Shown here: positions 22,101-28,929 of the stretch, one piece after another
How positions within the stretch are numbered: position 1 is the first letter of the stretch
Layout of the letters: every line of letters starts with the position of its first letter
Assembly: GCA_964017045.1 (NCBI GenBank)
Contig: OZ024808.1
Coordinates: 14,686,284-14,750,283, forward strand
Direction of reading: 5' to 3'
Length of the DNA: 64,000 nucleotides
DNA from: Omphiscola glabra
Lineage: Eukaryota; Mollusca; Gastropoda; Lymnaeidae
Program-made: the position numbers and the translations under genes
The notes under the pieces: generated by a model
Told to the model about the DNA's origin: nothing
Seen by the model: only the letters and a program-made list of their open reading frames with translations
Database searches by the model: none

Positions 22101-23991
22101 ATGCTGTTTTAATAATGTCTCACTATTTAATTTAAAAAGAAAACAAACAAATCACTTTACCTATTATATGAACATCAATAAAGCCAAAGGAGTCGTTGTT
22201 TATGTAACAATGATATGTGCCGCCGTCAGACAACGTTGCGTTGTCTCCCTGGAATTTATAGGAGCATCGACCACAGCTTGTGTGGTTCCCTGGAGTCGCA
22301 TCCGTGACTCCGTTCTCTGGAGTCTCGTCCGTGACTCCAGGACAGCTGATGACGGTGTCGCTTGCCGCGTCATCGGATGGCGGCCACTTTCGGCGATTCA
22401 CTTCGTCAATCCTCACCACGTCGTCGTCATTTAATTCGCTGCATTCTTTTCCTGGCAAGGTGCAGCACAAGCTGATGGTCTCCCCGACTCTGTAGTACAC
22501 CGTTTCGTTTTTGCGACTGTTGCAATCGAAGATTTCTGAATATAGGACACGAGCCAAACAAATTCAGTAGACAAAGATAGTTATGAAATACTTTAGGGAT
22601 CTAATTTTTTTTATAAATATACATTTTGCTTCAGGTCACCCCCCCCCCCCCATTCTATTATTCGTAATAAAACAATCAGTGAATATAAATATGTCAAGTA
22701 GAATGGTGGGTAATGTTATTTTCCTTGACATATTTCTACATATCCAACCAATAATTACATCCAATATTTTCACTGGACGCGAAAAACAAATATCCTACAC
22801 CCGTTACCTTCAAGTTGTTAATATGCAATGCTTCATATCAATAACTTTTAATTGATACAAGTGACCTATTTTTTTTAAAAATCCTTTATATTAACTGCGC
22901 CTTAGTTCGTGTGTTACTGGCCAAATTCTTCGGACGGCTAACTGAACTACTTCCCGTCATCCTATCTTGCTGAAACTTGGCACACAGAATCTTTGCCCAC
23001 GACAATACATTCTGTCAAATTTTCAGCACGACGACCCCCCCCCCCCCACCAAAACCCCCAACCCACAAAAATCTGTTTTTCAAAGGGGAAGATGTCATTT
23101 GTTCAATAGTAACGTGTTTTGGGTGTGGAGATTAATTGTGTAGCTGTTGCTATGTGCTTTGTTCTTGTGACGTGATTGAGCATGCAGTGAAAATAACATG
23201 TACTTTTGAAGGAAATAGGAATCGTGTTTTCTCTATAAGTTTAACCATTTTACATAACCGCTTCCGGATAAATATTACATCACGTACAATGGACTACGCA
23301 GAGTCGATTCTTTTGTCACGTGATACGTTTAAGAACGAGTAAGACTTCCGGGAGGCTGTCTGCGACACACTTATCGTTAATCGCTCACAAATTTTTCTTC
23401 AAACAACTTTCTTCCTTTAATCATAACTGAATTATAATTATTGTCACATTTATGAATGTCATTTAAAAAAACACGTGTATTCAAGAATATTTTGAAATGT
23501 AACATTTTTAATTAACACTGGGGAAGCGCTGATGGAGACAAACATTTTGCTTTAGAATTAATGATAATGGCAATGGCTGATCAGCTGTTATCCGTTGTAA
23601 TGTGTTGTTATGCGTAGCAGACAGCCTACCAATGGCTTGCGCGTATCACGTGACAAAACAAGGAAGTGACTCATCGTAGTCCATTACATACATGCAAATG
23701 AAGGGTTGGTACGAAATGCTTTGTGTTTAGGGGGGTGTTCAATTTAGACAAAGATTTATATTGTACTGTTAATATTTATTGATATGTGCTGCACTGTGGA
23801 TATGTATTGATATGTGTTTTAATGTTGATGTGAATTTTAGTAAGGCCCGTAAAATATGTGCTTTCTAATGGTAATTTAACATAATATATTCATATATATA
23901 TACATATATATATATATATATGCATGTTAATTTAAATACCTTGAGCTAAATATCCATCTACCAGGAACAATATTAACATAGCAGTAAACAT
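3080..23991 (-). CDS. Split gene: Ig + 5xFN3 single-pass receptor, gp130-like layout (3' part outside window)
   Basis: Thirteen exons on the minus strand join with matching phases at all 12 junctions and no internal stop, giving about 756 residues. Order: signal peptide (1-17), Ig-like (18-142), FN3-1 (143-247), FN3-2 (248-363), FN3-3 (364-465), FN3-4 (466-623), FN3-5 (624-726), juxtamembrane and TM (727-756). Every inter-domain intron is phase 1, and each FN3 is split once by an intron. Many NxS/T sites suggest a glycosylated cell-surface protein. Ig + 5 FN3 + TM is the architecture of gp130-type class I cytokine receptors (six extracellular domains), and FN3-1 is Cys-rich like the first cytokine-binding module. 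No WSXWS is visible in FN3-2, so other Ig/FN3 receptors or adhesion proteins remain possible. The cytoplasmic exons were not found. Exon joins are inferred from splice sites only. Confidence 0.8.
3250..3500. repeat. Diverged direct repeat interrupted by a LINE tail
   Basis: Units of TTGAAAAT..TCTTTACAC..TTGTGTAG..AATGC..ACGG..ATGAGATG recur three times. The second is interrupted by the LINE-tail fragment at 3347-3430. Confidence 0.6.
3347..3430 (-). mobile_element. 3' tail fragment of an L2-like LINE/SINE
   Basis: On the minus strand it reads GCTGGGGTACTGCTCTATAT followed by AATAATAATAAT. This matches the 3' end of the LINE at 38205-39540 (GCTGGGGTACCGCGCTATAT then AATAATAATAAT). Only the tail is present. 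Confidence 0.6.
3734..4450 (+). mobile_element. 715-bp GC-rich dispersed repeat, copy 1
   Basis: Flanked by a 12-bp direct repeat TGTAATGCACTC (3722-3733 and 4451-4462). Nearly identical in sequence and ends to 11955-12668. It begins GAATATCTCATTAGGAAATG and ends in a G-run. A short inverted repeat (ATTAGGA/TCCTAAT) lies at its start. No convincing protein, no terminal inverted repeats, no poly-A tail. The TSD length points to a non-LTR or Penelope-type mechanism; the family is unknown. Confidence 0.8.
4463..4904. other. Intronic sequence, no recognisable feature
   Basis: Between the GC-rich repeat and the next arrays. No exon-like open segment with splice sites was seen on either strand. 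Confidence 0.5.
4905..5101. repeat. Two adjacent minisatellites (36 bp and 24 bp)
   Basis: About 2.5 copies of a 36-bp unit (TACTGTTTGAAGGGACCCTA) to 5000, then about four copies of a 24-bp unit (CGCTTACAACCCAGGCCGTG) from 5007. Confidence 0.9.
5236..5440. repeat. 17-bp minisatellite
   Basis: About 12 copies of GAACGCCACTCCCTACT with variants at the first and last bases. Confidence 0.95.
5655..5798 (-). CDS. Receptor exon 12: second half of FN3-5
   Basis: 144 bp, phase 1-1 (acceptor AATTTCTTTCAG, donor G|GTGTGT). It encodes the E-G strands of the membrane-proximal FN3, including LPPGMKYACVEAVAFNSS, the usual tyrosine-corner region. Only part of it overlaps a long open frame; the true frame was fixed by the splice phase. 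Confidence 0.8.
5799..6196. other. AT-rich intron with short AAAGACGTTAATAAT repeats
   Basis: Poly-A/T at 5820-5880 and about four copies of an 18-20 bp AAGACGTTAATAAT unit at 5960-6045. Nothing coding seen. Confidence 0.6.
6197..6597. repeat. About 57-59 bp tandem repeat carrying a hAT insertion
   Basis: Units of GATGTGCATCTAACTGATCC plus ACATTAACCATAATGATGTA. The first unit is split by the hAT element at 6216-6400. Confidence 0.9.
6216..6400 (+). mobile_element. SPIN-like hAT MITE, 8-bp TSD
   Basis: 185 bp with terminal CAGCGGTTCTCAACCTGTGG and inverted partner AGGTTGAGAACCACTG. Flanked by an exact 8-bp duplication ATCTAACT (6208-6215, 6401-6408), diagnostic of hAT. The CAGNGGTTCTCAACC terminus and internal GGTCGCCTAAGACCATC are those of SPIN-type nonautonomous elements, recalled from general knowledge. 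Confidence 0.85.
6653..6817 (-). CDS. Receptor exon 11: first half of FN3-5
   Basis: 165 bp, phase 1-1 (acceptor TGTACTTCACAG, donor C|GTAAGC). It encodes VKVDLVQSAEQDGSKHYV through HFIIYALTDASNIGECSG, FN3-like strands with two Cys. The phase fits exons 10 and 12. Confidence 0.75.
7010..7190. mobile_element. hAT-type MITE with CATGGGCGCCCG ends
   Basis: 181 bp, inverted ends CATGGGCGCCCG / CGGGCGCCCATG, exact 8-bp TSD ACAACAAC (7002-7009, 7191-7198). The interior is G-rich. It lies 18 bp beyond the exon 10 donor. Confidence 0.85.
7216..7552 (-). CDS. Receptor exon 10: second half of FN3-4
   Basis: 337 bp, phase 0 in and phase 1 out. The acceptor follows a long pyrimidine run (TTTTTTACAG) and the donor is G|GTAGGT. 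It encodes an Asp/Thr-rich middle and F-G strands (LYLSVQVKGRWLGMVGAKCY). A nearer possible donor after CAA (7274) gives the wrong phase for exon 11, whereas 7216 matches and completes the FN3 fold. FN3-4 is then oversized, about 158 residues. A MITE lies only 18 bp into the intron. Confidence 0.7.
8099..9760 (-). CDS. LINE reverse transcriptase with amplified LADDT box
   Basis: A 553-residue open frame with reverse-transcriptase blocks in order: NYRPISLTS, HGFRGNRSCETQL, DFSKAFDRVNH, SGVPQGSVLGP, then LADDTAVYRTI (usual FADD), followed by the C-terminal SVRYLGVTI and LLDYASSVWDP. The frame still runs upstream of 9760 into GPENIKSRV. Between block D and its continuation, a 10-residue SHAR(L/M)LADDT unit is repeated to give 15 LADDT copies. 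The frame is uninterrupted because the unit is 30 bp. Almost certainly inactive: truncated at the 5' end and with a distorted palm domain. Confidence 0.85.
   Translation of the reverse strand: MLKELAKEIAPALTILFQSSLCSGNVPADWRTAHVTPIYKKEEHSDPANYRPISLTSVVCKLLEHIIVSAVMKHLESKNILNDCQHGFRGNRSCETQLLEFVVDLMTNLENSKQTDVLVMDFSKAFDRVNHSLLPHKLQRNGIQGTTKTWISSFLSNRCQAAVVVDGASSSFVSVKSGVPQGSVLGPCLFIAYINDLPKKLTSHTRLLADDTSHARMLADDTSHARLLADDTSHARMLADDTSHARLLADDTSHARMLADDTSHARLLADDTSHARMLADDTSHARLLADDTPHARMLADDTSHARLLADDTSHARMLADDTSHARLLADDTSHARLLADDTSHARLLADDTAVYRTIANRSDQDQLQLDLNRLAEWEASWDMEFHPAKCQTLSVSRSCTPLRYHYELHGHLLESVSSVRYLGVTIQREVRWDEHINNVCNQANKTLGFLRRNLKISNSSVKERACKAYIRSLLDYASSVWDPFTQKGIDRLEAVQRRAARFVLNRYSNTLLGWSLLEERKRLSRLSMIYKIINGLVHISGIKQKLVPFPHRQ
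8706..9155. repeat. 30-bp minisatellite inside the reverse transcriptase
   Basis: 15 units of GTGTCATCTGCCAACAGTCT + TGCGTGGGAT. An AGT/ATT difference alternates over most of the array, giving a 60-bp higher-order period (L/M alternation in protein). Confidence 0.95.
9889..10624. other. Intronic stretch with a MITE remnant and poly-C tract
   Basis: A CAGTGGTGTAGCTTAAG end at about 10040 resembles the CAGTGGCGTAGC MITEs elsewhere. A C-run lies at 10127-10141 and short poly-T runs are present. No exon seen. Confidence 0.45.
10630..10880. repeat. 24-bp minisatellite
   Basis: About ten copies of ATCGAAATCACCATCATCTT+CCTC. Open in both strands because 24 is a multiple of three. Confidence 0.95.
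10885..11415. repeat. 17-bp minisatellite
   Basis: About 31 copies of AGCTGAGCCTCTTGTAA, very homogeneous. It directly abuts the 24-bp array. Confidence 0.95.
11503..11639 (-). CDS. Receptor exon 9: first half of FN3-4
   Basis: 137 bp, phase 1 in and phase 0 out (acceptor AAATGTTTCAG, donor GCT|GTGAGT). It starts DVRPPMYVEYDLDNN and carries two Cys (HKCDVSQGSLC) and the sites NMS and NIT. The intron downstream contains a LINE inserted in a hAT element. Confidence 0.75.
11955..12668 (+). mobile_element. 715-bp GC-rich dispersed repeat, copy 2
   Basis: Same family and orientation as 3734-4450 with a few small indels. Flanked by a 13-bp duplication TATTTTCTGTACT (11942-11954, 12669-12681). Both copies share both ends, so this is a complete unit rather than a 5'-truncated LINE. 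Confidence 0.85.
12682..13154. other. AT-rich intron, nothing recognised
   Basis: No repeats or exon-like segments were seen between the GC-rich repeat and exon 8. Confidence 0.5.
13155..13371 (-). CDS. Receptor exon 8: second half of FN3-3
   Basis: 217 bp, phase 0 in and phase 1 out (acceptor CATTGTTTCAG, donor G|GTAAAT). It encodes strands C-G with a textbook FN3 ending (LTVKIWAKNEMGRSKS) and an NET glycosylation site. With exon 7 it forms the cleanest FN3 in the protein. Confidence 0.85.
13372..13954. other. Intron with a possible degraded MITE
   Basis: 13624-13880 has GTCGTGCCGAG at one end and a C-run with GCCCCATCCACCCGGCC at the other, in the style of the GC-ended MITEs, but no clean TIR or TSD. 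The remainder is AT-rich. Confidence 0.35.
13955..14043 (-). CDS. Receptor exon 7: first half of FN3-3
   Basis: 89 bp, phase 1 in and phase 0 out (acceptor TTTCTTCTCAG, donor CAG|GTACGT). It encodes the A-B strands of an FN3 (VPQSPPKVEDFTYSRI ending LYLWWQ). The WW at the B/C strand position fits the FN3 core Trp. Confidence 0.8.
14182..14457. repeat. 16-bp minisatellite
   Basis: Units of GTAGGGTGCCACCAAA with longer variants (TAGACAAGGGTGCAACCCAA and GCCAGCCAAGCGTGCC) interspersed, suggesting higher-order rearrangement. Confidence 0.9.
14498..14790. repeat. 26-bp minisatellite
   Basis: About 11 copies of GGGTGACACCATTAGTTCAC+CGCACT. Variants GTGAAA, GTAAAA and GTGCAC recur in blocks. Confidence 0.95.
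15089..15257 (-). CDS. Receptor exon 6: second half of FN3-2
   Basis: 169 bp, phase 0 in and phase 1 out (acceptor TCTTTTGCAG, donor G|GTAAAT). It encodes the F and G strands (GYRLSVAGVGGGG, then STLEFTTNKT). A WSXWS box would be expected near the glycine-rich GEGGSS turn in a canonical class I cytokine receptor; no Trp is present there. Confidence 0.8.
15258..16349. other. Intron with simple repeats
   Basis: Poly-C at 15475-15495, poly-G near 15773-15788, (TC)n at 15952-15982 and (TA)n at 16156-16190. No exon-like segment. Confidence 0.7.
16355..16545. repeat. 15-bp minisatellite
   Basis: About 12 copies of TTTTATTTCTGTCNG. Gives artefactual long frames rich in FLS or TEI. Confidence 0.95.
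16778..16974. mobile_element. SPIN-like hAT MITE, intact, 8-bp TSD
   Basis: 197 bp, ends CAGTGGTTCTCAATCTTCCC and CACAGGTTGAGAACAGCTG, exact TSD CTTTAAAG (16770-16777, 16975-16982). Internal GGTCTTAGGCGATCCC and GGGTTGCGACCCACAGG are shared with 6216-6400. Confidence 0.85.
17015..17193 (-). CDS. Receptor exon 5: first half of FN3-2
   Basis: 179 bp, phase 1 in and phase 0 out (acceptor TTCGTTTCAG, donor AGG|GTATGT). It begins with the usual FN3 opening (VPSKVEELKLLNFT) and continues through strands C-E. The donor lies 41 bp from a hAT element that ends at 16974, so the transposon sits just inside the intron. Confidence 0.8.
17473..17660 (-). CDS. Receptor exon 4: second half of FN3-1, Cys-rich
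   Basis: 188 bp, phase 2 in and phase 1 out (acceptor TTCATTTCAG, donor A|GTAAGC). Six cysteines fall in a short stretch (LCSLNCSLCQDTCTC), followed by a Thr/Ser/Pro-rich segment and FN3 strands ending FKLFQH. Cys clustering in the first FN3 after the Ig recalls the first module of a cytokine-binding region, but the spacing is not the textbook vertebrate pattern. Confidence 0.75.
17724..17978. repeat. 28-bp minisatellite
   Basis: About nine copies of TTGGGACTTGTGAACCTAGG+ATGAGGGC. Confidence 0.95.
18390..18705. repeat. 34-bp minisatellite
   Basis: About nine units of ATGAAACGGCCACCTGGCAA+GCTTCATCTTCAAA, alternating CTTCTCA and CTTCAAA forms. It lies about 55 bp from exon 3. Confidence 0.9.
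18760..18886 (-). CDS. Receptor exon 3: first half of FN3-1
   Basis: 127 bp, phase 1 in and phase 2 out. Acceptor CTACTTTCAG and donor AA|GTAAGT are both strong. The encoded start (AKPDASKVLKLSVSDES) has the alternating hydrophobic A/B strands of an FN3, followed by a GDCHPW segment whose Cys could pair with those in exon 4. It is separated from the Ig exon by a 3.3-kb intron made mostly of minisatellites. Confidence 0.75.
18921..19110. mobile_element. hAT-type MITE (CATTGGCG ends)
   Basis: 190 bp with CATTGGCG / CGCCAATG ends and flanks TCTCAGAT and TCTCAGAC (7 of 8 matching). Confidence 0.7.
19225..20395. repeat. About 37-39 bp minisatellite, two subfamilies
   Basis: About 30 units. Left part (to about 19970): GACCACTGGTCAAGATCTCC + GGACATTTTGAAATATAG. 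Right part: GGCCAACTGGTTAGATCTCC + AGACATGTAGAAACATA, far more homogeneous and so more recently amplified. Confidence 0.95.
20550..20682. mobile_element. Possible MITE (CAGTGGCGTAGC end)
   Basis: Starts CAGTGGCGTAGCAAGGGGAT; the other end may be CCTATGGCAGTG. The TSD is not convincing. Confidence 0.4.
20700..21530. repeat. 22-bp minisatellite
   Basis: About 37 copies of GTCGTGTCATTCTGGTGGAACT. The 22-bp period cycles through all frames, producing long frames of CHSGGTVVSFWWNC type that are not genes. Confidence 0.95.
21590..22017. mobile_element. Degraded hAT-like element (GGAGCGGAGC ends)
   Basis: The left side has AGCTCCGGCTCCGCTCAGAG; the right side ends GCTCCGCTCCGAATCCCTG. The inverted GAGCGGAGC pattern and CAGGGATTCGGAGCGG terminus suggest a nonautonomous hAT. 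No TSD found. Confidence 0.45.
22161..22535 (-). CDS. Receptor exon 2: Ig-like domain
   Basis: Phase 1-1 exon of 375 bp (acceptor TATATTCAG, donor G|GTAAAG). It encodes a complete Ig-like domain: a B-strand CC pair (SLCCTLPGKECS), extra cysteines in a Thr/Asp-rich middle loop, and the classic F-strand DGGTYHC. Potential N-glycosylation sites are present (NET, NHT, NAT). The single symmetrical phase 1-1 exon is typical of shuffled Ig modules. The exon at 63480 encodes a related domain. Confidence 0.85.
22536..23939. other. First intron: no exon; dispersed repeat and simple repeats
   Basis: 22920-23050 contains TGAAACTTGGCACACAGA, also at 58270-58300 with similar flanks, so a dispersed repeat. 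C-runs occur at about 22637 and 23034, (TA)n at about 23885-23922. Confidence 0.5.
23940..23991 (-). CDS. Receptor exon 1: start codon and signal peptide
   Basis: ATG at 23991-23989 opens a 17-codon segment with a strongly hydrophobic core (MFTAMLILFLVDGYLAQ), a typical signal peptide. It ends in phase 1 at donor G|GTATTT. The leftover G joins AA of exon 2 to form a Glu codon, so mature Ig sequence starts almost immediately after the signal. Too short to stand out as an open frame. No clear TATA box was recognised upstream. Confidence 0.75.
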
Positions 23992-24904
23992 GTTCACTGT
24001 TTCTTGTCTCCAGTAGAACATCCAAGCCGCACTCTATCGTGCACTATCGTCTGATGCAAAGCACGACTGCTCCCCGCGGCTCCCCCACACAACCTGTGTG
24101 TAATAAGCAAATTTTTTTTACAAGAGAGGTATAGCACTGATGATTGTGCTGATGGCATGGAAATGATTAGTTGAATGAACATGTATCATAATAACAAACA
24201 CACCTTAGTTCGGCGTCTCCCAAAACTGTTAAGTTTACTGGACAGGTGGATAAGTTTCCAAATTTCCCACAGGGACTTGAGCCAGATTGAAAATTATAAT
24301 TTCTTATTATATGACAATTTGTGCGGACCGCCTAACCAAGGCTTGCGGACCATTTCCGGTCCGCGGACTACCATTTTAGGAACGCTGCACTAGTAGAACC
24401 GGGACAAAAAGGTTCGAAACGAATTTGTATGACGAAAAAGACAGACGGGAGGTATTATTTTAAGCCAAAGGTAGTTTGTTCATAATACAGAAATGTACTA
24501 CATCCTACAACGTGTTTGTAATGTGGCAGGGATTGTGACGCAAGTGGCAAGTTGAGCGTCATTAAAGAGAAAACTTTAGGCAGCTCTTTATTTTAGTCAT
24601 GGAAACCAAAGCTAAAAAAAGAATTTTAATAAACCTCTATTCACTGGCCTAATCCCAAAATGTTTTGAGCACAATTAAGGACAGACACAAACACGTACAC
24701 ACGCACACAGTCATACATACGCACACCCACGCACTTTTCCTTTATAAAGTAATTCGTACCCGCTGAAATGTCAATAGTCGATTTGATATTGAGTCACTGA
24801 CCGAAGGAAGAATCAAAATCAAACAAGCCGATTAAGTTGTTAAGATATTTAAGACGTCTTATTGGTATTGATCAGAGCGGAGCGGAAATAGGCAGGATTT
24901 TGTA
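23992..24904. other. Upstream region of the receptor gene with a hAT end fragment
   Basis: 24325-24392 reads GCGGACCATTTCCGGTCCGC and ends GGAACGCTGCACTAG, a hAT-like terminus lacking its partner. No clear core promoter. The rest is featureless. Confidence 0.45.
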
Positions 24905-24911
24905 AGGCAAG

Positions 24912-25580
24912 TAGCCAATCTTTAGTCATCTAAACTATAAGAGATTGCCCCCATATTTAGTCATCTAAACTATAATAGATTGCCCCCATATTTAGTCATC
25001 TAAACTATAAGAGATTGCCTCCATATTTAGTCATCTAAATATAAGAGATTGCCCCCCTATTTAGTCATCAAAATATAAGAGATTGCCCCCATATTTAGTC
25101 ATCTAAACTATAAGAGATTGCCCCCATATTTAGTCCTCTAAACTATAAGAGATTGCCCCCATATTTAGTCATCTAAACTATATGAGATTGTCCCCATATT
25201 TAATCATCTAAAATATAAGAGATTGTCCCAATCTTTAATCATCTAAAATATAATAGATTGCCCCCATATTTAGTCATCTAAAATATAAGAGATTGTCCCA
25301 ATCTTTAATCATCTAAAATATAATAGATTGCCCCCATATTTAGTCATCTAAAATATAAGAGATTGTCCCAATCTTTAATCATCTGTAGTATAATAGATTG
25401 CCCCCATATTTAGTCATCTAAACTACAAGAGATTGTCGTGATCTTTAGTCATCTAAACTATAAAAGATTGTCCTGATCTTTAGTCATCTAAACTATAAAA
25501 GATTGTCCTGATCTTTAGTCATCTAAGCTATAAAAGATTGTCCTGATCTTTAGTCATCTAAACTATAAAAGATTGCTCCA
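24912..25580. repeat. 35-bp minisatellite
   Basis: About 19 copies of TTTAGTCATCTAAACTATAA+GAGATTGCCCCCATA. Subtypes with CCCAATC and CCTGATC occur in runs. Confidence 0.95.
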
Positions 25581-25987
25581 TCTTGCGCGTCACGGGGCTA
25601 TGGTAAGAAAAAAAAGTGTGTGGGGGGGGGGAGGGGGGACAATAAAGACTTTTGGAATTTAGCAACTATTTACATAAAATGACCTGTGGGTGGGGGATGG
25701 GAGCAAGGTCTAATTCAGGCGTATCTCCGGTGGAAAGGGGGGTGGGGCACTGCTAAAATAAATTATTGCATTCTTGAACATCAAAAAATCTCTGGGTTCT
25801 ATAAATATTTCTTTTTTGTTGTTGTTGGCATCCGTCCGTCACAATGTGACGAGTGTGCAGAGTTCGCAAAAGGCCTGGGATTATTCTTTTTAGTATTACA
25901 ATCTGGTTCCCTACACAGCAAATCGCCTCTCTCCACGCCGCTGGACAACCCAATGGAACATCATGTGGATGATAATACGGCTTAGCA

Positions 25988-26212
25988 CCAGTGGGCGTCG
26001 CAGGAGTTGTCGGAATGTTTCATAGTGTCATTGTTATCCGCCTACGGGACTCCATCTCCGGGTTTGAATTCAGAGTTCCCTTCTCAGATGAATTGTCATC
26101 AAATGTTAATGAACCCATCCATCCATGCTGGTGATGTGTCGCTTTGGGTAGGGAATGAACGCCAGATCATGAAGTCAAGATTGACTCCGTTTAGACCACT
26201 CGGCCACCCCAG
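25988..26212 (-). mobile_element. tRNA-derived SINE
   Basis: On the minus strand the head reads GGGGTGGCCGAGTGGTCTAA, a Leu/Ser-tRNA-like A box (TGGCCGAGTGG at 26207-26197). A B-box-like GGCGTTCATTCCC follows at 26163-26151, about 40 bp on. The body shares ACTCCATCTCCG and GAGTTGTC blocks with 39790-39985. Confidence 0.7.
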
Positions 26213-28229
26213 CATAAATATGTAAGGGACGAAATAACCTAGGTCAAAAAGTATACCCTTAAAGGTGCCACAACTCGAATGAATTTAGTTCATGGTGACC
26301 TGGGGCTGAGATAGACATATTATTTACCATTAATGTGGGTAATTTTGGCGCTTCCAATCCGAAAAGCTAAAATGTCACCTCAAAATTGTCTAAAAGAAGC
26401 ACCTAATTCAAGTATGTGCCAAAATGCATCCCTGTACTTTGAATTTGCCCAAGAGTCTTAGCGTCAGTTCACACGATCAAATTTTCGATTATACATTTGA
26501 TGCGATTTTTTGTATGAAGCCTTGTCTAAACTTTCAAATTACTATTATATCAAATTCCCATTTTTGTTCAAAAAATAAAAAAGAAACCAAGCACAAAATA
26601 GTGCGTTCATACACAAATTTGGCGCGAAATTTAAAAGCTAATTTGATCGTGTGAAATGACGCTTAGACATGCTCTATCAATTTCTGCACTCCCTTGCCTT
26701 GTCCTAACGCTGATCAATGTGACAGTACGGGGTTGAATCTAAGGGTTTGCCAAGTAATTAATCTGGGGAGCACCACGACTGGAGTGAATTCAGTTTATGT
26801 ATGGCACTGGGCGCCACAATGCCTTCCCCAGATATTAAAAAATTTCCCTTCCCCTATCAATAGAAACACTGAAATCAGGCACACTAAAAAATGCACCTTT
26901 TGATTTTAAAAATAATCAATAAATGTTCTACAGACCCTACTTACGCGCTCCCTTTCACGATACAAACTCTGCTGTGATCAGACACTGCCGCCCCTCCAAA
27001 TAATTAAAAATTAGCACCTGGGCGGGCCACCCATTCGTCCCCTTTCTACGCAGTGATGTAACTAGAGAGTTTTGCGCCGCAGGTAAGATTCATTTTACTT
27101 TCCCCCTCAGCTTTGAAATCCATAATTTTTATACCGACAAAACCCATTTTGGCGCCTCCGTAAGTCTGGCACCTGGGGACATCAGTCCCCTCTGCCCCCC
27201 CCCTCAGTTAGTCATCTGGTCACTGGCAGCGCCCCCCCCCCCCCCCATGAAAATCTGAAATGCCCCCGGCTTGGGGGGGGGTATTGTCTAAAAAGAAAAA
27301 CTAGATGGGACAGGGGGCGATGTTTTGTAAATTTCTTTAAGAAATTGTTTTGAAAACGTTTGCTTTTTTAAAGATTAACACCCCCTCCCCTCTAACGCCC
27401 CCCCCCCCAAGGGTTGAATGGTTCTATGACAACCCTGTGGAGCTTTTTTAAAACCAGTTGAATCTACTTCCTTAATCAGAGGATAAGTTCATTCGAATAA
27501 CATCTTGGCTTTTGTTTAACTAGTAGTGGTAGTCTAATTAAACCAAAGATTACTGCACTATTTCTGTTCTCCTGGACTTTATAAAACCCATGTAAAACCC
27601 GGACAGCTATACAATGCGCTCAACTACCGTAGTGTTTCTTGCCACAGCTCAGACACGTACGGGCGAGGTTTATTTTACATCAGGAATCTAATCTATCCGT
27701 AGACCGACCCCCCCCCCACCCCCACCACCACCCCGGTTGGCAGGCGTCTGGTAATAGATACATTCAAACAAAGAGATAAGCCGGGCTCACACGTGGTCCA
27801 TGTACAGAGACGCTGAACGCTTGCTGTAAAAATCTGTTGGTCACAGCATGAATTATTATTTAGAGCAATAGAACAGACTTTATATTATAAATAAATGCTA
27901 AAGTAAATATATCTCAGAGACATTTCCCGCCCCCCCCCCCCGAAGTGCATAATTCGTGGAAAATTAAATTTCCAACATTGCCATCACATGTAAGGGAACA
28001 TTCAGTGCCAAGGTCAGGTAATACATCTTTTAAGACCACGCAAACATATATTCTACCAAAGTAACACACGCATAGACAAAATGTTAGGCCTACATTATAC
28101 CAAAGTAATACACACATAGACAAAATAATAGTCATACATTGTAACAAGTAATCGCATATACAAAATAATAGGCTACATTATACCATAGTAATAAGCGAAT
28201 TGAAAAAATGAAACATTCTACCGTCCACA
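26213..28229. other. Non-coding stretch with degraded MITE-like fragments
   Basis: Several GC-homopolymer patches (about 27193, 27230, 27273, 27395, 27709, 27936) and ...GGCGCC.. fragments look like decayed MITEs. No exon or intact element recognised. Confidence 0.4.
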
Positions 28230-28415
28230 CAGTGGCGTAGCGAGCTTAACTCGCGCCCGGGGCACAATACCTTTTTAGCGCCCCCCAATACCTTTTTAGC
28301 GCCCCCCCTATTCGAAAACCATACAATATTATAGTAAAATATACCATTTGGCGCCCCTTTGTGAGTAGCGCCCGGGGCATGATGCCCCCCTTGCCCCCCT
28401 TTCACTACGCCACTG
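28230..28415. mobile_element. hAT-type MITE (CAGTGGCGTAGC), 8-bp TSD
   Basis: 186 bp, CAGTGGCGTAGC / CTACGCCACTG termini and exact TSD CGTCCACA (28222-28229, 28416-28423). The interior alternates GCGCCC and C-runs. Confidence 0.85.
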
Positions 28416-28929
28416 CGTCCACATGATACTGGAGTCAAACGCTTCTGTTTCAGCTCTATTACAAATTATTATCATATCATTATATCAGGTGGACATGGCG
28501 GTAAATGATCATACATTTTGAAGCTATGTTAAGTAAAGTTCATGTGCGATAATCCAATTAAATAATGCATCCTTTAAAGTTTCTCAAACGTTCAATTCAA
28601 GATAATTGAATTGAAATGTGTTATATAAAATAAATAATTTTTTTAAATGGTATAGACATTCGAATATAATCGTAATATTCAAGCAAAATATGTTGTACTA
28701 ATATATGCTTTTAAATTAATTAATTAATTTTTTTTAAAAATTATTTTTAAAAAAAACAACGAAAGAGGCAACTGAATCCATGCTTTGCGCCGGGCGCATA
28801 TTTTGCTAGCCTTAGCCCTGCTTGAGACTCCCCGACAAGAATTACAAGAATAACGCAAACAGATCATCCCAAATTGTTAGCTCAGATTGTAGCGTATCAT
28901 ATCAGTTATTCCAGACTGATAGCCGAGGA

